From positions 1 through 6,853 of the forward strand of contig PFHP01000007.1 in NCBI GenBank assembly GCA_002782365.1: 6,853 nucleotides of DNA, read 5' to 3'. Shown here one piece after another: positions 1 through 4,869 of the stretch (position 1 is the first letter of the stretch; every line of letters begins with the position of its first letter). The notes under the pieces were generated by a model, which was given only the letters and a program-made list of their open reading frames with translations, was not told where the DNA came from and did not search any database. The position numbers and the translations under genes were made by a program. Source of the stretch: Candidatus Kuenenbacteria bacterium CG_4_8_14_3_um_filter_39_15. Its GTDB lineage: Bacteria > Patescibacteriota > Patescibacteriia > UBA2196 > GWA2-42-15.

Positions 1-16
1 CGTTCGGCGAGGCAGG

Positions 17-43
17 CCCGCCTTGAAATTTGGCGGGATTTTT
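17..43 (+). terminator. Rho-independent terminator of a gene left of the window
   Basis: A perfect 6-bp GC stem (CCCGCC at 17-22, GGCGGG at 32-37) with a 9-nt loop is followed by ATTTTT at 38-43, the intrinsic terminator arrangement for plus-strand transcription. It would end a transcript entering from the left. The frame starting at base 1 stays open to a TGA at 58-60, so a short C-terminal tail of an upstream gene cannot be excluded, but a coding frame running through this hairpin is less likely. Confidence 0.6.
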
Positions 44-101
44 GTTATTTTAAATTATGAGTGATGTTACGCAAATAGCAAAAAATAATATAAATAATAC
101 T

Positions 102-201
102 GTCATCCTGAGCGGAGCGAAGGATCTCTGGCGCATGCCAGATCTCGCATGCGCGAGAGATTCTTCGGTCGTCTCCCTGCGGGAGACTTCCTCGGAATGA
201 C
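102..201. repeat. Multi-branched intergenic palindromic repeat upstream of miaB
   Basis: An imperfect outer stem joins 102-112 to 191-201 (GTCAT...GAG with CTC...ATGAC; one mismatch and one G-T pair). Inside it, 119-127 pairs with 158-166 over 9 bp. That arm carries two perfect hairpins: CTGGC/GCCAG at 128-141 and CTCGC/GCGAG at 144-157. A third perfect hairpin, GTCTCCC/GGGAGAC with a 3-nt loop, lies at 171-187. The ends (a TGTCATCCTGAG start and a TCGGAATGAC end) resemble a repeat style I associate with intergenic regions of many environmental bacterial genomes. An 8-bp inverted pair, TTACGCAA at 67-74 and TTGCGTAA at 214-221, brackets the block. No protein is credible across 45-245. Confidence 0.8.
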
Positions 202-230
202 GCAAGGGGATGATTGCGTAAGGCCAATTT

Positions 231-1658
231 ATGATTAAATATCATTTAATTACTTACGGTTGCCAAATGAACAAATCCGATTCAGAACGGATTGTTTCTG
301 TTTTAGAAAAAAGCGGATTTAAATCAACAACCCAAGACCGGGCTGATATTTTAATTTTAAATCTCTGCTCTGTCAGACAATCAGCCATTGACAGAGTTTG
401 GGGAATACTTAGAAAAACTAAAAACCAAACAGTTATTTTAACCGGCTGTATCCTGCCGGCTGATAAGCAAAAATTCCAAAATAAAGTTGATTTGATTTTA
501 GATATTAAAGATCTTCCCCGCTGGCCTGAAAAATTCAAAATTAAAAATTCAATCCCCGACCGGATCGGGGACGAAATTAAAAATTTTCCTGAAGTACATC
601 CTGATTATTTTTCTATTAATCCCGACCATTCTTCAAAATTTGAAGCTTACGTTCCTATCATGACCGGCTGTAATAACTTTTGCGCTTATTGCGCCGTGCC
701 TTACACTCGCGGCCGTGAAGTTTCTCGTCCTGTTGAAGATATAATCCAGGAGGTGCATACATTAATTATACAGGGTTATAAACTTATAATTTTATTAGGG
801 CAGAATGTGAATAGTTATAAATCAAAAATTTCCAATTTCTCTCTCTTCGAGAGATCCCTCGCAGAGGGACAATTTCTAATTTCTAATAAAATTTCAAATT
901 TTAAATTTCAAATTTCAAAAAATACTTCCGTTAACTTTCCAACTTTACTGAAACTAATCAGCCGAATTCCAGGCGATTATTGGCTGTCATTTCTCACCTC
1001 GCATCCAAAAGATTTATCTGATGAATTAATAAACTGCTTTAAAGAATGTGAACATTTAATCCCGTATTTGCATTTGCCGCTACAATCTGGCTCTAATAAA
1101 ATTTTAAAAGCGATGAATAGGAATTACACGGCAACGGATTATGTTAAATTAATCAAACAAGTGAAACAAATTAAACCGATGGTTGCCGTTTCCACCGATA
1201 TTATTGTCGGTTTCCCGAGTGAAACAAAAAAAGAGTTTGAAGCCACTGCCAAATTGATGAAAAAAATAAAATTTGACATGGCCTATCTTGCCCAGTATTC
1301 TCCACGCCCCGGCACCGCCGCCGCCAAACTGAAAGATAATGTTTTGGCAACAGAAAAAGCCCGTCGCCGTTCTGCCTTAAATGAAATTCTTAAAAAAACA
1401 GCTTTAAATAATAATAAAAAGATGGTGGGCAAAAGAATTGAAGTGCTGATAGAAAAATGTAATAATAAAAATGAATGCTTGGGCAAGACAAAAAACTTTA
1501 AAGATGTTAAAATAAATGTAGCTCCTGCCTTTAGGCAGGAAAAAATCCGACCTAAAGGTCGGAGTTACACAATCAAAAAGGATTTGATTGGCCAATTTGC
1601 CAAAGTGAAAATCACTAAAGCCAATGCTTGGAATTTGGAAGGGAAACTAATAATCTAA
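231..1658 (+). CDS. miaB: tRNA-2-methylthio-N6-dimethylallyladenosine synthase (MiaB)
   Basis: MiaB is a radical SAM methylthiotransferase that converts i6A37 to ms2i6A37 in tRNAs reading UNN codons, using two 4Fe-4S clusters and S-adenosylmethionine in the cytoplasm. The N-terminal MTTase domain shows its three cluster cysteines at C11, C46 and C73. The radical SAM motif CNNFCAYC gives C147, C151 and C154, followed by VPYTRGREVSR. GQNVNSY at 190-196 is typical of MiaB rather than RimO or MtaB. LTSHP, HLPLQSGS and TDIIVGFPSET follow, and a C-terminal TRAM domain ends in NLEGKL. The start at 231 has a weak AAGG 7 nt upstream; the in-frame ATG at 210 stops after three codons. Three palindromic insertions interrupt the frame near residues 104-118, 200-230 and 430-447, all outside the motifs, so the enzyme should be active. 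It is the tRNA-modification partner of miaA at 2671. Confidence 0.96.
   Translation: MIKYHLITYGCQMNKSDSERIVSVLEKSGFKSTTQDRADILILNLCSVRQSAIDRVWGILRKTKNQTVILTGCILPADKQKFQNKVDLILDIKDLPRWPEKFKIKNSIPDRIGDEIKNFPEVHPDYFSINPDHSSKFEAYVPIMTGCNNFCAYCAVPYTRGREVSRPVEDIIQEVHTLIIQGYKLIILLGQNVNSYKSKISNFSLFERSLAEGQFLISNKISNFKFQISKNTSVNFPTLLKLISRIPGDYWLSFLTSHPKDLSDELINCFKECEHLIPYLHLPLQSGSNKILKAMNRNYTATDYVKLIKQVKQIKPMVAVSTDIIVGFPSETKKEFEATAKLMKKIKFDMAYLAQYSPRPGTAAAKLKDNVLATEKARRRSALNEILKKTALNNNKKMVGKRIEVLIEKCNNKNECLGKTKNFKDVKINVAPAFRQEKIRPKGRSYTIKKDLIGQFAKVKITKANAWNLEGKLII
538..585. repeat. In-frame hairpin element in miaB flanked by 12-bp direct repeats
   Basis: A perfect 7-bp stem (TCCCCGA at 553-559, TCGGGGA at 565-571, 5-nt loop) lies between two identical copies of AAATTAAAAATT at 538-549 and 574-585. 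The repeat period is 36 nt, exactly 12 codons, so one repeat plus the hairpin is a frame-neutral unit. In the protein this appears as KIKN and EIKN around the segment SIPDRIGD. It lies in the linker between the N-terminal MTTase domain and the radical SAM domain. The direct repeat is A/T-only, so replication slippage is an alternative to a target-site duplication. Confidence 0.7.
827..917. repeat. 7-bp A/T repeat array with a double hairpin inside miaB
   Basis: Heptamers of the form AATTTCN occur at 827-833 and 834-840, then resume at 871-877 and 878-884. After a 5-nt spacer they continue at 890-896, 897-903 (AATTTTA), 904-910 and 911-917. The array is interrupted by two adjacent perfect hairpins: TCTCTC/GAGAGA at 840-854 and TCCCTC/GAGGGA at 855-869. 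Together these are 30 bp, exactly codons 204-213. CAATTTCT occurs directly on both sides (833-840 and 870-877). The translated block, about residues 200-230, follows GQNVNSY and precedes FPTLL, where MiaB proteins normally have a short link. Confidence 0.75.
1517..1569. repeat. Double-hairpin palindromic element in the miaB TRAM region
   Basis: An outer 6-bp stem (TGTAGC at 1517-1522 with GTTACA at 1564-1569, one G-T pair) encloses two perfect 7-bp hairpins. The first is TCCTGCC/GGCAGGA with loop TTTA (1523-1540). The second is TCCGACC/GGTCGGA with loop TAAA (1546-1563). Five A residues separate them. The loop-proximal octamers CCTTTAGG and CCTAAAGG are reverse complements of each other, so the hairpins could also pair with one another. 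It is translated as about residues 429-446 of MiaB, between GKTKNFKDVKI and the conserved IGQFAKVKIT strand of the TRAM domain. Confidence 0.75.
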
Positions 1659-1668
1659 TAATCTGGAG

Positions 1669-1698
1669 AAAAGAAAAAGGCTTCAAAAGAGAAGCCTT
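1669..1698 (-). terminator. Rho-independent terminator of the small minus-strand gene
   Basis: A perfect 8-bp stem (AAGGCTTC at 1677-1684 with GAAGCCTT at 1691-1698, 6-nt loop) is followed on the minus strand by a T-rich run (TTTTTCTTTT, reading 1678 down to 1669). It begins 34 nt after the stop codon of the 45-residue gene at 1733-1870. On the plus strand the first T-run comes only 12 nt after the stem, so it is less suited to ending the miaB transcript, though it might contribute. Confidence 0.75.
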
Positions 1699-1732
1699 GT
1701 CCTGTATCTTTTTGTCCTCCTATTTGTCTTGA

Positions 1733-1870
1733 TTAATGTGGGGGCACTATCCCTTTCTCCCTTGCTGATTTTTTCTTCTTCCAGTCGTAGTAACTCCAGA
1801 TCTCATCCTTTGTCCATTTGCTGAAATCTGGATCTAAACGTTTCTGCATTTTTTTTAATAATTTGCACAT
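1733..1870 (-). CDS. Small hypothetical protein, 45 residues
   Basis: I do not recognise this protein. The frame runs from ATG at 1870 to TAA at 1733, giving a short, lysine- and aromatic-rich product that starts MCKLLKKMQKRLDPDFSKW. The middle, TKDEIWSYYDWKKKK, has three Trp/Tyr-containing clusters, and the end is GIVPPH. There is no signal peptide or membrane segment. A real gene is supported by the Shine-Dalgarno GAAAGGA (1878-1884 on the minus strand) 7 nt before the ATG and by the rho-independent terminator 34 nt after the stop, a complete monocistronic unit. It is convergent with miaB and starts 17 nt from the divergent ORF at 1888, so any promoter must lie inside that ORF. A second ATG at codon 8 is less well placed for the ribosome site. 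Basic charge and aromatics could suit nucleic-acid or protein binding, but no function can be assigned. Confidence 0.7.
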   Translation of the reverse strand: MCKLLKKMQKRLDPDFSKWTKDEIWSYYDWKKKKSAREKGIVPPH

Positions 1871-1887
1871 TTTTTTATCCTTTCTTT

Positions 1888-2052
1888 ATGTTAAAAAATT
1901 CAAAAATTAAAACTAAATCCGAACGGCGCGAAAGTTTGGCTCGCAAACTTAAAATTAAAAAGAAAAAAGGTGGCACTTTAGCCGGCCAGCTTTTGCATTT
2001 ACAAACGCGCAAAAATCTGGCTGGCACGGTCAAAAAAATGAAAATTATTTAG
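1888..2052 (+). CDS. Possible small basic protein, 54 residues
   Basis: ATG at 1888 to TAG at 2052 encodes a very basic peptide (start MLKNSKIKTKSERRESLARK, then KLKIKKKKGG, LAGQLLHLQTRKNLAG and a KKMKII end). I do not recognise it. Codon choice looks like the neighbouring genes, and the stop overlaps the stop of the convergent membrane-protein gene by 8 bp, a tidy fit. Against it, there is no Shine-Dalgarno site, and the start lies 3 nt from the ribosome site of the oppositely directed 45-residue gene. The stretch also holds two stem-loops: AAGTTTG/CAAACTT at 1932-1950, and an imperfect arm pair 1981-1996 with 2009-2025. A structured untranslated region or small RNA is therefore an alternative. 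Helical basic peptides of this size often bind RNA or the ribosome, but that is only a guess. Confidence 0.42.
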   Translation: MLKNSKIKTKSERRESLARKLKIKKKKGGTLAGQLLHLQTRKNLAGTVKKMKII

Positions 2053-2605
2053 CCATATGAACAAACCAATGAATAATAACGGTTGTATAAATAATTTTAA
2101 ATGTGTTGCCACCTATGGTAGCTAAAAACCCCTTAAACATCGCCCAAGGCCCCTTCTTGAAATAAAATGAAACGCATATGCCGGCCGCTATCTCAGCCAA
2201 ATATGGCACGAGAGGGATGATGGTGGCGAAAAAAAACGCCCAATAGCCATATTTTTCTATCCACTCATGAATCTTCAAGCGCATTCTGTGTTTCATTTTT
2301 TTTCCACTTTTCTGCATTTTACCAATTATAACCAAATTATTTTCTGGTCTCATTGTCGCCTTTTCTCTTCTCGCAAATTTCAGTAAATGACCAATTGGTA
2401 TAAATTTACCAACCAGACGGACCAAAAATTTAACGCTTAAAATAAATGGATAACTGAAAAAAATCAGTAAAAGCGGAGTGCTCGTTATAATTAGACTTAC
2501 CTGACAAACAGCCCAAAAAGATTGACCTTGGAAGAGAGCGAGTGAAGCCCCGCTTTCCCATTTAGATAAATAAAGAATCTTTCTCAAAAATGAGTAAAAA
2601 TTCAT
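2045..2605 (-). CDS. Integral membrane protein of unknown function, 186 residues
   Basis: The start at 2605 is well supported: GGGAGGG lies 4 nt upstream (2610-2616 on the minus strand). The protein has an N-terminal hydrophobic region at about 30-64 (long enough for one or two membrane passes), then a basic cytoplasmic-type loop at about 78-115 (KFARREK, KSGKKMKHRMRLK). Two further hydrophobic segments lie at about 120-149 and 160-183. The segment YGYWAFFFATIIPLVPYLAEIAAG, in part, has the proline- and glycine-containing re-entrant look of VTT/DedA-like or small-exporter membrane proteins. That resemblance is weak, and the protein is shorter than typical DedA proteins. It is divergent from miaA with about 50-65 bp between them, so the two may share a control region. 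It ends overlapping the plus-strand 54-residue ORF by 8 bp. No catalytic residues are evident. The gene is very likely real; the family is unknown. Confidence 0.8.
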   Translation of the reverse strand: MNFYSFLRKILYLSKWESGASLALFQGQSFWAVCQVSLIITSTPLLLIFFSYPFILSVKFLVRLVGKFIPIGHLLKFARREKATMRPENNLVIIGKMQKSGKKMKHRMRLKIHEWIEKYGYWAFFFATIIPLVPYLAEIAAGICVSFYFKKGPWAMFKGFLATIGGNTFKIIYTTVIIHWFVHMAK

Positions 2606-2629
2606 TGTTCCCTCCCATCCTTTATTTTT

Positions 2630-2657
2630 TTGTCAATTTTTTATTTTAGCTTACAAT
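2630..2657 (+). promoter_or_regulatory. Predicted sigma-70-type promoter for miaA
   Basis: TTGTCA at 2630-2635 (5 of 6 matches to TTGACA) is followed after 16 bp by TACAAT at 2652-2657 (5 of 6 matches to TATAAT). This is the best promoter match I found in the window. Transcription would begin near 2664, past the first in-frame ATG at 2656, which points to the ATG at 2671 as the real start, on an almost leaderless mRNA. Confidence 0.5.
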
Positions 2658-2670
2658 GAAAGCAACAACT

Positions 2671-3669
2671 ATGTCAAGCCAACTGCCAAAACTAATTGTG
2701 ATTTTAGGTCCGACGGCCACTGGTAAAACCAAACTGGCGGTGGCTTTGGCGCGAAAATTTAAGGGAGAAATTATTTCGGCTGACAGCCGGCAGGTTTATC
2801 GCGGCCTGGATATTGGCACGGGCAAAGACCTGGCTGAATATAAATTACCCCCTCGTTCGAAAGATCTTGAGATCTTTCAAACTCTCCCCCTTATTAAGGG
2901 GGAGAAAAAGAGGAGGTCTATTCCCCATCATCTGATAGACATTGTCAAACCGATGACTGAATTTAATGTGGCCAAGTTTAAAAAACTGGCGTTGAAAGAA
3001 ATCCATAATATTATTAAACGCGGCAAGTTGCCAATTTTAGTTGGCGGAACTGGTTTATACATTTCTGCCATTGTAAATAATTATGATATTCCAAAAATTA
3101 AACCGGCTAAAAAAATTAGAGCTAAGTTAGAAAAATTAAATAAATCAAACAAATTAAAAATGTTAAAAAAATTAGACCCGGCGGCGCTGGAATTTTTAGA
3201 TGTAAAAAATCCGCGGCGAATTGACCGGGCTTTGGAAGTTTGTCTTGCCGGTTATAAATTTTCAGAAATCAGAAAAAAAGCCAAACCGCTTTTTAATGTT
3301 TTGCCAATCGGCATTAGATTGCCAAAAAATATTTTAAACAAACGGATTGACGCGCGGGTAGACAAAATGATTAAAAATGGCTTGCTGGAAGAGACAAAAA
3401 AATTAATAAAACAATACCCGCCAAGATGGCGGGTAGGCGGCCAATATCCCGCGCCCTTGCAAACAATTGGCTATGCGGAAATCATAGATTATATAAATAA
3501 AAAAACAACTCTAAACCAAGCTGTTAATTTAATTAAATTACACACTCGCCAATTTGCCAAAAGGCAGATGACTTGGTTAAAAGGCATGGAAAAACGAGGA
3601 GTAAAAATTCACTGGCTTAATCGCCAAAAAACAATTAAAAAAATAATTCAACGGTTTCTTGATAATTAA
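2671..3669 (+). CDS. miaA: tRNA dimethylallyltransferase (MiaA)
   Basis: MiaA transfers the dimethylallyl group of DMAPP to N6 of A37 in tRNAs reading UNN codons, making i6A37, the substrate of MiaB (231-1658). From the 2671 start the P-loop GPTATGKT is at 13-20, ISADSRQVYRGLDIGTGK supplies the presumed catalytic Asp38, PHHLIDI starts at 85, VGGTGLY is at 124-130, and RRIDRALEV, PLQTIGY (262-268) and TRQFAKRQMTWLK follow. At 332 residues it is longer than the roughly 300-316 usual for the family. The excess is explained by palindromic insertions at residues 59-83 and 248-260, neither touching a motif. I chose 2671 over the in-frame ATG at 2656 because a good promoter overlaps 2656 and neither ATG has a clear Shine-Dalgarno site; MSSQLPKLIVILG is also a typical MiaA N-terminus. 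The gene is convergent with the permease gene, 36 bp away. Confidence 0.95.
   Translation: MSSQLPKLIVILGPTATGKTKLAVALARKFKGEIISADSRQVYRGLDIGTGKDLAEYKLPPRSKDLEIFQTLPLIKGEKKRRSIPHHLIDIVKPMTEFNVAKFKKLALKEIHNIIKRGKLPILVGGTGLYISAIVNNYDIPKIKPAKKIRAKLEKLNKSNKLKMLKKLDPAALEFLDVKNPRRIDRALEVCLAGYKFSEIRKKAKPLFNVLPIGIRLPKNILNKRIDARVDKMIKNGLLEETKKLIKQYPPRWRVGGQYPAPLQTIGYAEIIDYINKKTTLNQAVNLIKLHTRQFAKRQMTWLKGMEKRGVKIHWLNRQKTIKKIIQRFLDN
2847..2917. repeat. Double-hairpin palindromic element in miaA
   Basis: An outer 8-bp stem with one mismatch (ACCCCCTC at 2847-2854, GAGGAGGT at 2910-2917) encloses two strong hairpins. The first has 13-bp arms with one mismatch, GTTCGAAAGATCT and AGATCTTTCAAAC (2855-2882). 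The second has perfect 10-bp arms, TCTCCCCCTT and AAGGGGGAGA (2883-2905, loop ATT). Four A residues follow before the closing stem. It is translated as about residues 59-83 of MiaA, inserted just before PHHLIDI, where family members have only a few residues. Confidence 0.8.
3412..3452. repeat. In-frame hairpin element in miaA with flanking direct repeats
   Basis: A perfect 9-bp stem with a 3-nt loop, TACCCGCCA/TGGCGGGTA at 3415-3435, is exactly 7 codons. CAATACCCGC at 3412-3421 is echoed by CAATATCCCGC at 3442-3452, offset 30 nt (10 codons). The protein consequently reads QYP, then PRWRVGG, then QYP again, immediately before the conserved PLQTIGY motif. The arrangement looks like insertion with duplication of the target. 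Confidence 0.75.
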
Positions 3670-3681
3670 ATTAATTATCAA
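3659..3681. repeat. 23-bp palindrome over the miaA stop codon
   Basis: TTGATAATTAA at 3659-3669 is mirrored perfectly by TTAATTATCAA at 3671-3681 around one central A, and the miaA stop TAA lies within the left arm. Weaker outer pairing (CGGTTT near 3652-3657 with AAACCCG near 3681-3687, one bulge) could lengthen it. It sits in the 36-bp gap between convergent miaA and the permease gene and might act as a shared terminator or anti-readthrough structure, but no T-run follows on either strand. Confidence 0.45.
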
Positions 3682-3705
3682 AACCCGATGGCCATCAGCC
3701 TAAAA

Positions 3706-4839
3706 CTACGGTTTTAATGTGTAAGTCAAGCCAAAGATAAAAAGCACAATCAAAAATATCCCGCCTGCCACCCCGAGCCAGACAGGCAGTTCATACTCTG
3801 GCTTTCTTTTGCCCCGACGTCTGGCCACAAAATAAGTCACCACTTCAAGGATACCGGCCAGACCGGCCACCAGCGCCCCCACAAAATTAATTGTGCCTAT
3901 AAAATCGCGCGCGCCTAAAAAAAACGCGGCTAAGGGCACGCTCACGGTCAGCAACCAAGCCGTCGGCCCCGATAATTTATAGTCAAATTTATAAATTTCA
4001 ATCAACGCCAAGCCCAAAACCAAAAAGCTCGTCGCCATGGCAAAAAAAGCAAAGATATTAGCCACCAAAATCATCTGCCAGCCGAATAATTCTCCCAGCC
4101 CCACGCTAGCCACTTCCGTCACCTTTGCCCCGGAAACACTGATGACCAGCGCGACAAACAACCAATAAACCACTTGCGGAATAGCGCATCCCCAGCCGAG
4201 AGCGCTTTTCATTTTATGCTCTGCCCCTTTTAAAATCTGGCGCACCTGCGGTACTGCCTCTGTGCCGGAACAGGCAAAAATTAACACCCCATAAGGGATA
4301 AAAAATAAATCCCAGTGCCAGCCGCTTAAATTTGTCAGCTCAATCTGCCTAAAAGATAAAACACCAATACCGACCATTGCTATCAGCATAAAAATTGTCA
4401 TGACCAGTTCTACCCGCTTAGTCAGAGTAATGCCAAAATAAATAAATATGGAAAAAACCACAAAAAATCCAAGCCCGCTCCAGATCGCCGGCATACCAGT
4501 CAGCGCCCCGATGACTTCGCCTGTCCCGATAAAATAAACCAGCAGCGCCCCGTAAAAAGAAAAAATCAAAATTAGACTGATAACTCGTTTGGCTATTTTG
4601 CCTAAATAAATTCCGGTATAACCGGCTATTTGGTGAATGCCGGGCGTTCGGAGCGCTATTTCCCCATACATAAATTTCATTAAGATCATCGCCAAACCGA
4701 CAACCATCAGGGCTAAGGTGCCTGTCCAAAAACCGCTTTGATTAAAAACATAGGGGATACCGAATATCCCCGCGCCAATGATTGTGCCGATTAAAGTCGC
4801 GATGGCCTCAATCAGCAAAAAATTTTTTGACCGTTGCAT
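3706..4839 (-). CDS. Amino-acid permease, probably aromatic (HAAAP-like) family
   Basis: This 377-residue polytopic membrane protein probably imports an amino acid by ion-coupled symport. About eleven membrane segments can be traced, near 8-31, 35-57, 82-107, 119-139, 144-162, 175-192, 217-238, 254-279, 292-309, 314-338 and 351-374. The first carries GTIIGAGIFGIPYV at 18-31, the glycine-rich unwound helix found in Trp/Tyr permeases and related APC-fold transporters. ACSGTEAVPQVRQIL after segment 6 also fits that fold. Eleven segments and this length fit the HAAAP family, but a substrate cannot be read from sequence, and a general amino-acid permease of the Aa_trans or APC type is possible. 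The ATG at 4839 has only a weak AAAGAG upstream. The surface-protein gene lies upstream on the same strand, 61 bp away, with a possible weak terminator between. Scavenging amino acids suits a reduced, host-dependent cell. Confidence 0.85.
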   Translation of the reverse strand: MQRSKNFLLIEAIATLIGTIIGAGIFGIPYVFNQSGFWTGTLALMVVGLAMILMKFMYGEIALRTPGIHQIAGYTGIYLGKIAKRVISLILIFSFYGALLVYFIGTGEVIGALTGMPAIWSGLGFFVVFSIFIYFGITLTKRVELVMTIFMLIAMVGIGVLSFRQIELTNLSGWHWDLFFIPYGVLIFACSGTEAVPQVRQILKGAEHKMKSALGWGCAIPQVVYWLFVALVISVSGAKVTEVASVGLGELFGWQMILVANIFAFFAMATSFLVLGLALIEIYKFDYKLSGPTAWLLTVSVPLAAFFLGARDFIGTINFVGALVAGLAGILEVVTYFVARRRGKRKPEYELPVWLGVAGGIFLIVLFIFGLTYTLKP

Positions 4840-4869
4840 GCTCTTTGTTTATTTTTATTTTAATTTATC

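Noticed and set aside
1..60. Frame open from base 1 to TGA at 58-60 as the end of an upstream gene
   Set aside because: It runs through a GC hairpin with a T-run that looks like a terminator; 19 unrecognisable residues are not enough to call a gene.
45..245. 66-codon minus-strand frame upstream of miaB
   Set aside because: It is the translation of the palindromic repeat (hairpins at 128-141, 144-157, 171-187) and overlaps the miaB start; no ribosome site or protein features.
827..917. CRISPR-like array in miaB
   Set aside because: The units are 7 bp with no spacers and lie in an intact coding frame; there are no cas genes.
1677..1698. Hairpin after miaB as the miaB terminator
   Set aside because: The immediate T-run is on the minus strand only, so it is assigned to the small minus-strand gene; a contribution to miaB termination remains possible.
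4418..4729. 103-codon minus-strand frame within the permease gene
   Set aside because: It is an alternate-frame shadow; the permease frame has continuous membrane segments and family motifs across the same DNA.
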